From Opitutus sp. GAS368 (GTDB lineage Bacteria; Verrucomicrobiota; Verrucomicrobiia; Opitutales; UBA953): a DNA stretch of 57,870 nt. Position numbers and translations under genes: made by a program. The notes under the pieces were generated by a model. The model searched no databases. It was not told where the DNA came from and saw only the letters and a program-made list of their open reading frames with translations. The DNA is taken from positions 1 through 57,870 of the forward strand of contig CAMBGQ010000007.1 of the NCBI GenBank assembly GCA_945866215.1, written 5' to 3'. Below are positions 27,142 to 35,716 of the stretch, piece by piece. Numbering within the stretch: the first letter of the stretch is position 1; each line of letters begins with the position of its first letter.

Positions 27142-27932
27142 CAGAACCTGGGCACGGCGGCCAGCAGCGTCTTCGTGTAGGCCTGCTGGGGGTTGCCGAG
27201 GATCTCGGCCGGCGTGCCCTGTTCGACGATTCGCCCTTGCGCCATCACGAGGATATGGTCGCTGACGTGTTCGACCACGGCGAGGTCGTGCGCGATGAAG
27301 AGATAGGTCAGCCCCAGCTGTTCCTGCAGGTCCTGCAGGAGGTTGACGACCTCGGCCTGGACGGAGACGTCGAGTGCTGAGACGGGCTCGTCGCATATGA
27401 TCAGCTCAGGCTGGACGGCGAGGGCCCGCGCGATGCCGATGCGCTGGCGCTGGCCGCCGGAGAATTCGTGCGGGTGGCGGCGAAGGTATTCGGCCGGCAA
27501 CTGGACGTTGCGGAGGAGTTCGGCGCAACGGGCTTCGCGGTCAGCCCGCGTCATCCCCGGGAAGTGGATCTCCAGAGGCTCAGAGAGGATGCTCAGGATA
27601 TCGGCACGGGGGTTCAGCGAGTTATAAGGGTCCTGGAAGATCATCTGAATCTTCTTCCGCCACGGCAGGAAGGCCGCCGGAGAGAGGCCGCCAATGTCCT
27701 GACCTTGGTAGCGGATCTGGCCGGCGGTGAGCGGCGCAAGCTTCACGACGGCACGCCCAGTGGTGGTCTTGCCGGAGCCGGATTCGCCGACGAGTCCGAC
27801 CGTCTTACCTTTGGGCACGACGAACGTGATGCCGTCGACGGCCTTCTTGGGGACGGCTTTCTGGAAGAACCAGTTGGCCCGACCAGGGTAGTGGACCGCG
27901 AGGTCGGTGACTTCGAGCAAGGGGTCGCTCAT
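27141..27932 (-). CDS. Peptide ABC transporter ATP-binding protein, DppF/OppF type
   Basis: ATPase of 263 residues for oligopeptide import. Walker A GLVGESGSGKTTTG, Q-loop IFQDPYNSLNPR (typical of OppF/DppF), signature SGGQRQRIGIARAL, Walker B LIICDEPVSALD and H-loop IAHDLAVVEHV are intact. The C-terminal ENPQxxYTKxLLAAVP extension is present (GNPQQAYTKTLLAAVP). It overlaps dppD upstream (4 bases) and the exosortase downstream (1 base). ATG 27932 is preferred because the frame extending upstream lies within dppD. Confidence 0.94.
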   Translation of the reverse strand: MSDPLLEVTDLAVHYPGRANWFFQKAVPKKAVDGITFVVPKGKTVGLVGESGSGKTTTGRAVVKLAPLTAGQIRYQGQDIGGLSPAAFLPWRKKIQMIFQDPYNSLNPRADILSILSEPLEIHFPGMTRADREARCAELLRNVQLPAEYLRRHPHEFSGGQRQRIGIARALAVQPELIICDEPVSALDVSVQAEVVNLLQDLQEQLGLTYLFIAHDLAVVEHVSDHILVMAQGRIVEQGTPAEILGNPQQAYTKTLLAAVPRF

Positions 27933-28774
27933 GGGGAGACCTTGAGTTCGTCGGCCAGGGTGGTGAGACGCCGGCGGCGCTGGCCGAGACGCGGGATGCA
28001 GGCGATAAGGGCCTTGGTGTAAGGGTGCGCCTGCGTGCGCATGATCTGATCGACGGAGCCGGACTCGACGATGCGGCCTTTCCACATGACGGCGACTTTG
28101 TCGGCGAAGTTCGCGATGATACCGAAATTATGGGTGATGAGGATGATGCTCATGCCGCGCTCGCGGCGGAGGCGTGCGAGGAGGTCCATGATTTCCTTTT
28201 GAATGGTGACATCCAGCGCCGTGGTCGGCTCGTCGGCCACGAGGATCTTCGGGTTGCACGCCAATGCCATGGCAATCATCGCGCGTTGCTGCATACCCCC
28301 GGAGAGCTCGTGCGGGTATTGGTCGGCGACGCGCCCGGCGTCGCCGATGTGGACCTCGGCGAGGGCGCGACCGACCTCGGCCTGGATATCGCTGACTTCG
28401 GGGCGGTGCAGGGCGACGGCTTCGCCGATCTGGAAGCCGATGGTATAGACGGGATTCAGCGAAGAACCGGGCTCCTGGAAGATGTAAGCGATCGAGCCGC
28501 CGCGGACCTTGGCCAACTTGTCCTCGGGGAGGCTGAGCAGTTCGACGCCGGCCAGCTTAACCGAACCGCTCAGCGTGCAGGACGGTTCGGGCGGAAGGAG
28601 GCGGGTGAGGGCGAGGGCCGAGACCGACTTGCCGGAACCGGATTCGCCGACGACCGCGAGGACTTCGCCGGCGGCGAGTTCATAGCTCACGCTTTGGGCG
28701 GCGACGGTCGCGCGGTCACCATTGCGGAAGGTGACGCAGAGGTCCTGCACTTTCAGGAGAGGCTCGGCGGACAT
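27929..28774 (-). CDS. Peptide ABC transporter ATP-binding protein, DppD/OppD type
   Basis: Second ATPase of the importer, 281 residues. Walker A AVVGESGSGKSVSALAL, Q-loop IFQEPGSSLNPVYTIG, signature LSGGMQQRAMIAMAL, Walker B ILVADEPTTALD and H-loop LITHNFGII are present. The C-terminal AHPYTKALIACIPRL is the OppD extension that in related proteins can carry an iron-sulfur motif, although the Cys set is incomplete here. ATG 28774 is one of two close in-frame starts (the other at 28786). Confidence 0.93.
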   Translation of the reverse strand: MSAEPLLKVQDLCVTFRNGDRATVAAQSVSYELAAGEVLAVVGESGSGKSVSALALTRLLPPEPSCTLSGSVKLAGVELLSLPEDKLAKVRGGSIAYIFQEPGSSLNPVYTIGFQIGEAVALHRPEVSDIQAEVGRALAEVHIGDAGRVADQYPHELSGGMQQRAMIAMALACNPKILVADEPTTALDVTIQKEIMDLLARLRRERGMSIILITHNFGIIANFADKVAVMWKGRIVESGSVDQIMRTQAHPYTKALIACIPRLGQRRRRLTTLADELKVSP

Positions 28775-28823
28775 GGGCGGCAACATAGGTCGGGCAGGGG
28801 CGAAGGGAAAGGAAGAACGGCGT

Positions 28824-30707
28824 TCATTCGGCGCGCCAACGATCCTCGATGACAGTCTTGGGCGCACCGCGAACCTTGCCGGCACGGAAATCCCGGAGGT
28901 CGGCCTCGCGCTGGGCGGGGTCGAGCCAGAAGAGTCCGTGCTGGCCCGGGTCTTCGGCTGAACGTACATCGAACCCCCGCGGGAATTTGACCCAATCCCA
29001 ATGGGCGATGCGGTAGCCAGGGACGCGGAAACCGGGGATGAAATCGGCCAGGTCATGGATGCGCCGCTGCATCTCGTGCGCGAGCCGGATCATCTCATCC
29101 TCGCGAGTGGCTTCGCGGAACTGGTCGATCATCTTCGTTAGGGCGGGGTCATCGATGCCGGTGATATTATTCGTTTGGCGCTTGGGCACCTTACGTCCGT
29201 CGGTGAGCGTCTCGACGGCGTTGTCGGCATGGTGCGATTCCCAGAGGGCCGGCAGGCGGCTGGAGACCGACCAGGCCCAGAAGACGATGTCATGGTTCTT
29301 CTCCATCACCTTGCGGTACATCGTGGTATGCTCGAGCGTCTCGGGCCGGTATTCGACTCCGCAGCGGCGGGCGGATTCGACGAGGGTGGCGAGGAATTTG
29401 CGGCGGTCGGAGGTATCGAAGGTGAGGCGGAACGACAGACGCTCGCCGGCGGCGTTCATGAGGATGCCATCGTCCCCGGCCCGGGTGAAGCCGGCCTTGG
29501 CGAACGCGGCGCGGGCGAGCTCGGGTGAGTAGCGGCGCGGGCGGATCGCGGGGTCGGTGAACTTACCGAGTCCCTCGCTGAACTGGCTGAGGCGTTCGTA
29601 ATCGCCGCGATAGAAGCCGTCGATCACGCGCTGGAAATCGGTGGCGTGCTGGAGGCCGACGCGCACGTGGACGTCGCTGAGTAGGGGTTTCTGCGTGTTA
29701 AGGTAGAGGCCGTAAGGAGGGCGGGGGATGTCGTTGAAGAACTGGGCCTTGGTGAGGTAGCCGTCCCGGTAGGGTTTTTGGTCGTTGGTGCCATACCAGT
29801 AGCGCGGCATCATGATCGGCATGAAGTCGATCTCGCCGGCGAGCATCGAAGCGTAGGCGCTGTCGATCTCGCGGATGACGCCGTATTCGATGGTGTCTGG
29901 ATTGTAGCGGTAGCGAAAAAACTTTCGGCGGTCGCCCCACCAGTCGGTCACGCGGGAGAGCGTGATGGATTTTTCGCGCAGAAAACCTTCGGGTTTCACG
30001 TAATAGGCGCCGGTGGTCGGATGGAAGCGGTCGTTGTAGGCCTTCTCGTAGTTTGGTCCGAAATCCTTGAAGAAGTTGCGCGGCAGCGGGATCAGCCCGC
30101 CGAGCTGTTCGAGCTGGTAGGGGCGCTGGCGCGGGGCCTTGACGGCGATTGTGTGGGCGTCGTATCGCGTGATGCCGCCCCACTCGCGGGTGTAGTAGTC
30201 GGCATACCAGTCGGCCTTCGCCCACGGCGAGCGATGGAAGTAGAAGGTGTAGAAGAAATCGTCGGCCGTGATCGGTTGGCCGTCGGTGAACCGGGCGTTC
30301 GGATCGAGGCGGAAATAAGCCGTCATGCCGTCCGCGGACATCGCCCAGCTTGTCGCCAAGGCCGGGATGGGCTCGTCGGTGTTCGGGTGCGTGGACAGGA
30401 GGCCGAAATCGTTATTGTCGTAGAGCTCGCCGCGGAAACCGTTGTTCGCGTTGGGACCGACGCGCCGGAGCGTGGGCGGCGTGCTGGTCGTGAATTGACG
30501 CAGCGTGCCACCGCGGACGGCCCGGGGGTCGGCGAATTCCGTCTGCGCGGTCCCGTCCTGCCAGACGAGGTCTGAGGGGAGGTCGGCGGCCGTGGCGAAG
30601 CGGAAGAAGTCCGGTTGCGCGGCATAATACGCCGCGGCCTTCGGGTCTTCGTAAGTCTGGCCGGCCGCGGACGTCAGCGTCAGGAGGAGGGCGAGGAGCG
30701 TTCTCAT
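28824..30707 (-). CDS. Peptide-binding protein of the YejA type (SBP family 5)
   Basis: Periplasmic solute-binding protein of 627 residues with a signal peptide (about 1-18). The SBP_5 fold is recognised by FDNNDFGLLSTHPNTDEP-like N-terminal strands, ATSWAMSADGMTAYFRLDPNARFTDG, then FFYTFYFHRSPWAK and the C-terminal DQFREATREDEMIRLAHEMQRRIHDLADFIPGF. The YejA features (an N-terminal FFRFATAADLP stretch) suggest import of peptides or a microcin-C-like compound. The ATG overlaps the yejE-like stop (ATGA). It has a 49-base gap to dppD, the only real gap in the operon. Confidence 0.92.
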   Translation of the reverse strand: MRTLLALLLTLTSAAGQTYEDPKAAAYYAAQPDFFRFATAADLPSDLVWQDGTAQTEFADPRAVRGGTLRQFTTSTPPTLRRVGPNANNGFRGELYDNNDFGLLSTHPNTDEPIPALATSWAMSADGMTAYFRLDPNARFTDGQPITADDFFYTFYFHRSPWAKADWYADYYTREWGGITRYDAHTIAVKAPRQRPYQLEQLGGLIPLPRNFFKDFGPNYEKAYNDRFHPTTGAYYVKPEGFLREKSITLSRVTDWWGDRRKFFRYRYNPDTIEYGVIREIDSAYASMLAGEIDFMPIMMPRYWYGTNDQKPYRDGYLTKAQFFNDIPRPPYGLYLNTQKPLLSDVHVRVGLQHATDFQRVIDGFYRGDYERLSQFSEGLGKFTDPAIRPRRYSPELARAAFAKAGFTRAGDDGILMNAAGERLSFRLTFDTSDRRKFLATLVESARRCGVEYRPETLEHTTMYRKVMEKNHDIVFWAWSVSSRLPALWESHHADNAVETLTDGRKVPKRQTNNITGIDDPALTKMIDQFREATREDEMIRLAHEMQRRIHDLADFIPGFRVPGYRIAHWDWVKFPRGFDVRSAEDPGQHGLFWLDPAQREADLRDFRAGKVRGAPKTVIEDRWRAE

Positions 30708-31996
30708 CGTTGGGTGCGACGAAGGTCGAAGGCGTCCTGGAGCGCTTCGCCGACGGAGTTGATCATCACCATGGTGCCGACCAGGCAGAAGAGGGTCGGG
30801 CCGAGGATCCACCAAGCCTGCCAGTTCTCCTTGGCCTGGCGGAGCAATTCGCCCCACGAGGGTTCGGTGGGGGGCAGGCCGAAGCCGAGGTAATCGAGTG
30901 CGGAAAGCGAGAAGACCAGCCCGTGCAGGCTGAACGGCAACGTCGTGAGGATGACCGTCGTGCAGTTGGGCAGGATGTGGCGCCAGATGATGCGGGCGTG
31001 TCCGGCACCCAGCGCGCGGGAGGCGGTGACATAGTCGCGGGCCGAGATCTGGTAGGCCGAGGCCCGGAGTTGTTGCGCCAGGCCAATCCATGAAAAAGCC
31101 ACGAGGATGAGGATGAGAATCGCCAATGAGGGTTCAAGCAGGCTCGCCAAGAAGATGATGGCGTAGAGGAACGGGATGTTGGACCAGACCTCCATCAGGC
31201 GCTGGCAGACCATATCGAACCAGCCGCCGAAGTAGCCCATCGAAGCGCCCAGGATCAGCCCGATGCCGTAGATACAGGGCAGGAAGATGAGGGCGGCGAG
31301 GAGCAGGAGGCGGAAGCCGCCGAAGAGCCGCGCGACGATGTCGTGGCCAGATTCATCGGTGCCGAGCCAATGCCCGTCCAGCCCGGGGGGGCAGGGCGAG
31401 GGCACCTGCGTGCGCAACAAGCCTTGCGGCTCCCATTCGGTTCGATCCCCGGCCGGCACACGCTTCACCACTAGGCCGTCGGCGAACTGGGCGCGGGCGA
31501 TCCCGACGCCTTCGGCGAAGAGCCGGGCGTCGCCGGTCGGCCGCCCGTTGATGATCGTCCAAGTCTGCCGGCGTGAGCCATCGGCGTTGAGGGTGAAGAT
31601 GCGGCCCTCGGCGATGATGCCCCGCGGGTCGCGCCAACGGCCGTCCACGTCGCGGGTAGCTGCGGGCATCACCTCGCAGACTTCGCCGGGAGCGAACGGG
31701 ATGGGCGGCATCACGAGCCAGCCGCGGCCGCTCGCCTTGAGTTCATCGCCCAGTAGCCGGAAGTTGGGCTCGCCCTCGATCGGCAGGCCGAGGTCGCGTC
31801 CCGAGAGGAAGCCGCCGAAGACGGGAAAGCGCGTGACACCGTCGACTTTAAGCACGAGTGGCCGGTCGCCGACGAGCAGCGGCCCGAGGAGCGCCAGCAG
31901 GGAAAGGAAGAGCAGCGTCAACAGCGACCACCAGCCCATGCGGTTCCGGCGGAATCGTTCGAACCGCAGCAGCGTGATGGGGTCGAAGAAGCTCAT
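30704..31996 (-). CDS. Peptide ABC transporter permease, YejE/DppC type
   Basis: Inner-membrane permease of 430 residues. The N-terminal RRNRMGWWSLLTLLFLSLLALL is the OppC-N motif. After a long periplasmic insertion (about residues 45-200), the BPD domain follows, with the coupling loop RASAYQISARDYVTASRALGAGHARIIWRHILPN holding the EAA-type helix. The insertion is longer than in DppC and typical of YejE. It overlaps yejB by four bases. Confidence 0.92.
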   Translation of the reverse strand: MSFFDPITLLRFERFRRNRMGWWSLLTLLFLSLLALLGPLLVGDRPLVLKVDGVTRFPVFGGFLSGRDLGLPIEGEPNFRLLGDELKASGRGWLVMPPIPFAPGEVCEVMPAATRDVDGRWRDPRGIIAEGRIFTLNADGSRRQTWTIINGRPTGDARLFAEGVGIARAQFADGLVVKRVPAGDRTEWEPQGLLRTQVPSPCPPGLDGHWLGTDESGHDIVARLFGGFRLLLLAALIFLPCIYGIGLILGASMGYFGGWFDMVCQRLMEVWSNIPFLYAIIFLASLLEPSLAILILILVAFSWIGLAQQLRASAYQISARDYVTASRALGAGHARIIWRHILPNCTTVILTTLPFSLHGLVFSLSALDYLGFGLPPTEPSWGELLRQAKENWQAWWILGPTLFCLVGTMVMINSVGEALQDAFDLRRTQR

Positions 31997-33240
31997 GCGG
32001 ATTTGTCGAACCGGATGCGCGGATCGACCGCGGCGACGCAGAGGTCGGAGACGATGTTGCCGATGAGCATCGCCAGACTGGAGAGGGTGAGCAGGCCCAG
32101 GAAGACGGGAAAGTTACGATGGACGAGCGAGTCATAGCCCAGGAGGCCGAGGCCGGGGATGTTGAAAGTGACTTCGATGAGGAAAGACCCCGTGAGGAAG
32201 AAGCCCAGGTTGCCGCCGAAAGTGGCGGCCAGCGGGATGAGCGCATTACGGAGGGCGTGGACGAAGACGATGCGCGCGTGGCTGAGACCCTTGGCCTTCG
32301 CTGTGCGTACGTAATCGGCGGCGAGGTTATCCAGCAGCCCGTTGCGGGTGAACAGCGTGAGCGCGGTGAAGGCCCCGACCATCTCGCAGCAGAGCGGGAG
32401 CACCGTATGGTGGAAACGTCCGGCCCAGCTGAGGTTGGCCCAGTCGAAGCCCTTGGTGGGGAACCAGCCGAGCTGGAAGCAGAGGAGGTGGAGCAACGCC
32501 ACTGCGAGGATGAAGCCGGGGATCGAGTAGAGGACGAAGAGCGCCTGCGAGGAGCCGCGGTCAAACCAGCCATCGCGGCGCAAGGCCTTGGCGACGCCCA
32601 ACGGGATGGAGATCGCATAAGCGAGCAACAGGGACCAGCCGCCGAACCAAGCCGAGATGGGTAGGCGCGCCTTGATCTCATCCCAAACGGGCTTGTCGCT
32701 GGTCGTCGAGTCACCGAGCTCGGCTTGCAAAAGGCCGGCGTAGGCTTGGCGGTACACCAGCACGCGTACGGCCTTCTCCGGATCATCGGGCAGAGGAGCC
32801 GCGGCGGCGAACCAGTGATCACGGGGCTTGCCATCCCGCGTGGTCACCGCGAAGCCGTCGCCGGTTTGGCTGACGTTCAGTTTGAAGGTTTGGTCGGGAG
32901 TAAGTTCGTCGGCCACCTCGGCCTCAGCCCGACCGTTCTTGTCGAGGCGGACGGTGACCCAATCCGCCGGGCCCGGAACGATTCCGAGCCAGGTGCCGTA
33001 GGCTGCTGGCAGAGAGCGGTCGAACCCGTAGCGGCGCTTGAGGTTGTCGAGTTCTTCGGGCGAAGCCGGCCCAGTCGGGCGGGCCGCCTTGCTTTGCTTG
33101 CGATCGGCCTGCTGGCGCTCGGCCATGGCTTGTTCGATGGGGCCGCCGGGGACGAAGCGGGTGAAGCAGAACGCCACGAAGGAGATGCCCACGAAGGTCA
33201 GTGGGACAAGCAGCAACCGTCTGAGGACGTAGTCGCGCAT
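31993..33240 (-). CDS. Peptide ABC transporter permease, YejB/DppB type
   Basis: 415-residue permease with an N-terminal MRDYVLRRLLLVPLTFVGISFVAF and a periplasmic insertion of about 150 residues rich in Gln/Lys/Ala after RFVPGGPIEQAM. The BPD motif LAADYVRTAKAKGLSHARIVFVHALRNALIPL is the cytoplasmic EAA loop. It is the first gene of a minus-strand operon running to glgA. The order yejB-yejE-yejA-dppD-dppF differs from the E. coli yejABEF order, with the binding protein third and two separate ATPases instead of a fused YejF. Confidence 0.93.
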   Translation of the reverse strand: MRDYVLRRLLLVPLTFVGISFVAFCFTRFVPGGPIEQAMAERQQADRKQSKAARPTGPASPEELDNLKRRYGFDRSLPAAYGTWLGIVPGPADWVTVRLDKNGRAEAEVADELTPDQTFKLNVSQTGDGFAVTTRDGKPRDHWFAAAAPLPDDPEKAVRVLVYRQAYAGLLQAELGDSTTSDKPVWDEIKARLPISAWFGGWSLLLAYAISIPLGVAKALRRDGWFDRGSSQALFVLYSIPGFILAVALLHLLCFQLGWFPTKGFDWANLSWAGRFHHTVLPLCCEMVGAFTALTLFTRNGLLDNLAADYVRTAKAKGLSHARIVFVHALRNALIPLAATFGGNLGFFLTGSFLIEVTFNIPGLGLLGYDSLVHRNFPVFLGLLTLSSLAMLIGNIVSDLCVAAVDPRIRFDKSA

Positions 33241-33271
33241 CGTGGGCTTCCATAGGGCAATCAGCGCAGGG

Positions 33272-33337
33272 GAGGGGTCAATCTCGAAAGGACTCGGCTT
33301 GCACCCCTCGCCGTGGGTCGCACCTTGTGAGGGGTGC
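33272..33337 (+). promoter_or_regulatory. Two mutually exclusive hairpins over the start of the acyltransferase/synthetase gene
   Basis: GAGGGGT (33272-33278) can pair with ACCCCTC (33303-33309). The same segment, extended to GCACCCCTC (33301-33309), pairs perfectly over 9 bp with GAGGGGTGC (33329-33337), which includes the GTG start codon at 33334. The two stems exclude each other. No promoter was identified; it could lie in the yejB start region. The pairing is a direct sequence observation, and a regulatory role is inference. Confidence 0.4.
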
Positions 33338-35667
33338 CCCCTATCCTGTCCCTCCTCGGCTGCTCCTTACTCTTTGCCGTTCTTGCCAGCGTCGCGCTCG
33401 GCTTGCTTCTGCTCACGATTTACTTGTTCGCCTTCGCCTGGCGGGCACCGCGGCGCCATCAGTCGATGTCGTTGGGGTATTGCGCTATGCATACCCTGTG
33501 CTGGCTGCTCTTGAAGTGCGGCTACCGCATCCAGATTCGTGGCCTGGAGAATATCCCGAAGGAAGGCGGCGTGCTCCTGATCTCCAACCACATCGCCTAT
33601 GCCGACGTGCTCGTGATGGGCGTGATGTCGCATCGTCCGGTGCGCTTCCTCTCTTGGGAAGGTTTCGAACGGCATAAGTTCATCGGCTTCATGTGCCGAC
33701 TAATGGGGACGATTCCGGTTTCGGAGACGAAGGCCAAGGACGCCATCGTCAAGGCGGGCGAAGCTCTCGCCCGCGGTGAAGTCGTCTGCATCTTTCCCGA
33801 AGGCAGCATCACCCGTAACGGTGGCCTGATGCAGCTGCGCAAAGGCTTCGAGCTGATCGCCCGCCGGGGTGGCGCGCCTATCCTGCCCGTCGCAATCGAT
33901 GGTATGTGGGGCTCAGTCTTCAGCTTCAGCGGAGGAAAGTCTTTCTGGAAGTTACCCAAGCATTTTCCGCGACCAATCAGCGTTGTCATCGGCCAGCCGT
34001 TTCCCGCGAGCGAGCATGCCCAGACGCGCCTGCGCCTGCTGGAACTCGCCGCGGAAGCCTTCGCCATGCGCGAATCCCTCGAAGGGCATCTTAGCCGCGA
34101 GGTCGCGGAGGGTCTGGCAAAGAAGGGCGGGGCGATCGCCTTGGTCGATCGCACCTCGGCTCGACGCGAGTTTTCCGGCGCGACGCTGCTGGCCTTGGGG
34201 TGGGCTTTCGCGGGAGAGTTGAAACGGCGGACCCCCGCCAAGCGCGTCGCTATTGTGCTGCCTCCGGGCGTCGCGGCAGCGGTCGCCAATCTCGGTTGCC
34301 TGCTGGCCGACAAGGTCCCGGTAAACCTCAATTTCACCCTGGGGCGCGAACAGGTACTCTCCTGTCTCCAGCGCGCCGAGACCGACCTCGTCGTCACCGC
34401 TGCCCTGTTCCGTAGCAAGCTCTCCGAGAAGTCGCCCGATTTCCCGTGGGGGGAGCGTGTCCTCGACGTCGCTGATTTCCTGACTACCTATCCACGGGCC
34501 GACCTCGCCTGGCGCATCGCCCTGATCCGCGTCCTGCCCGCTTCGTGGATCTCCGCCTGCTTAGGCTTGCCGAAAAAAGGGGGGGATGCTGAGGTGGCGC
34601 TGCTCTTCACCAGCGGCAGTTCCGGTCAGCCCAAAGGCGTGCGGCTCTCGCATCGCAACCTGTTGGCGAACCTTCTCCAGATTGTGGACGCCGACATCCT
34701 GCCGGAGTCAGCGGTCCTGCTCAGCAGCCTCCCGGTCTTCCATAGTTTTGGTTTCACCATCGGCCTTTGGTATTGCCTCTCCCACGCGCCGCGTCTCGTC
34801 ACTTTGCCCTCGCCGCTCGACTCCGCCGCCGCCGTGAAGGCCATCAAGGAGGAGAAGGTCACAGTCGTCGTCGGCACCCCGACCTTCCTGCGGCCTTATC
34901 TCCGCCGGGGCACCGCCGCCGAGTTTGTGTCGCTGAAATGGGCGGTCGTGGGCGCCGAAAAATGTCCGGCCGATCTTGTGGATGCTTTCGCTGCCCAGCT
35001 TGGGACGGAGATGTTAGAAGGGTATGGCATCACCGAGACCAGCCCTGTACTTGCCGTCAACGTACCTGACCGGATCGACCCGGAAGGCCCCGGCGGCCTT
35101 TGGCTGGGCAATGTGCGTGGCTCGGTCGGCCGTCCCCTCATCGGCGTCGCCGTCCGCTTCCTCGACACGGAGACCGGCGAGGTCCTGCCGCTCGGTCAGG
35201 TGGGTCTCCTCGAAATCAAGGGTGCCAACGTCATGATGGGTTACCTCGACGCGACGCAGACCGCCAAGGCGATGACGGACGACGGCTGGTATCGTACCGG
35301 TGACATCGCTCGCATGGACGATGACGGCTTCCTGTATCTCGCCGGGCGCCTTTCCCGCTTTTCCAAGATCGGCGGGGAGATGGTCCCGCATGGCACCATC
35401 GAGGACGCCTTGCGTAAGGTACTGGGGCTGATCAATTCCGCCGAGATCAAGGTCGCGGTCACTGGCGTGGCGGACCCCGTGAAGGGCGAGCAACTGGTCG
35501 TGTTGCATGTCGACGATGTCGATGCCGAGGCGATCCGCACCGCCCTTGCCGCCGAGGGTCTCGCGAATCTCTGGATTCCGAAGGTGTTCAAGAAGACTCC
35601 CGCCATCCCGATTTTAGGCACGGGCAAGCTGGATTTGAACAAGTTGCGGGAGCTGGCACAAGGCTGA
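33334..35667 (+). CDS. Bifunctional 1-acylglycerol-3-phosphate acyltransferase / acyl-ACP synthetase (Aas-like)
   Basis: 777 residues joining two enzymes. A membrane segment at about 6-35 precedes a PlsC-type domain with the catalytic NHIAYAD (H86, D91) and [11 protein letters not shown]. From about 250 on is an AMP-binding (ANL) domain: [17 protein letters not shown], then the adenylation motif [29 protein letters not shown], and at the C-terminus [11 protein letters not shown] with the catalytic Lys. Together they would activate fatty acids and acylate lysophospholipids, as E. coli Aas does. It starts with GTG inside a hairpin. Confidence 0.91.
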   Translation: MPPILSLLGCSLLFAVLASVALGLLLLTIYLFAFAWRAPRRHQSMSLGYCAMHTLCWLLLKCGYRIQIRGLENIPKEGGVLLISNHIAYADVLVMGVMSHRPVRFLSWEGFERHKFIGFMCRLMGTIPVSETKAKDAIVKAGEALARGEVVCIFPEGSITRNGGLMQLRKGFELIARRGGAPILPVAIDGMWGSVFSFSGGKSFWKLPKHFPRPISVVIGQPFPASEHAQTRLRLLELAAEAFAMRESLEGHLSREVAEGLAKKGGAIALVDRTSARREFSGATLLALGWAFAGELKRRTPAKRVAIVLPPGVAAAVANLGCLLADKVPVNLNFTLGREQVLSCLQRAETDLVVTAALFRSKLSEKSPDFPWGERVLDVADFLTTYPRADLAWRIALIRVLPASWISACLGLPKKGGDAEVALLFTSGSSGQPKGVRLSHRNLLANLLQIVDADILPESAVLLSSLPVFHSFGFTIGLWYCLSHAPRLVTLPSPLDSAAAVKAIKEEKVTVVVGTPTFLRPYLRRGTAAEFVSLKWAVVGAEKCPADLVDAFAAQLGTEMLEGYGITETSPVLAVNVPDRIDPEGPGGLWLGNVRGSVGRPLIGVAVRFLDTETGEVLPLGQVGLLEIKGANVMMGYLDATQTAKAMTDDGWYRTGDIARMDDDGFLYLAGRLSRFSKIGGEMVPHGTIEDALRKVLGLINSAEIKVAVTGVADPVKGEQLVVLHVDDVDAEAIRTALAAEGLANLWIPKVFKKTPAIPILGTGKLDLNKLRELAQG

Positions 35668-35716
35668 CGCGGTTTTGGCTCGCTTGTGGCTTAAGGTCGA
35701 TTGTCCTCACCGAAAC

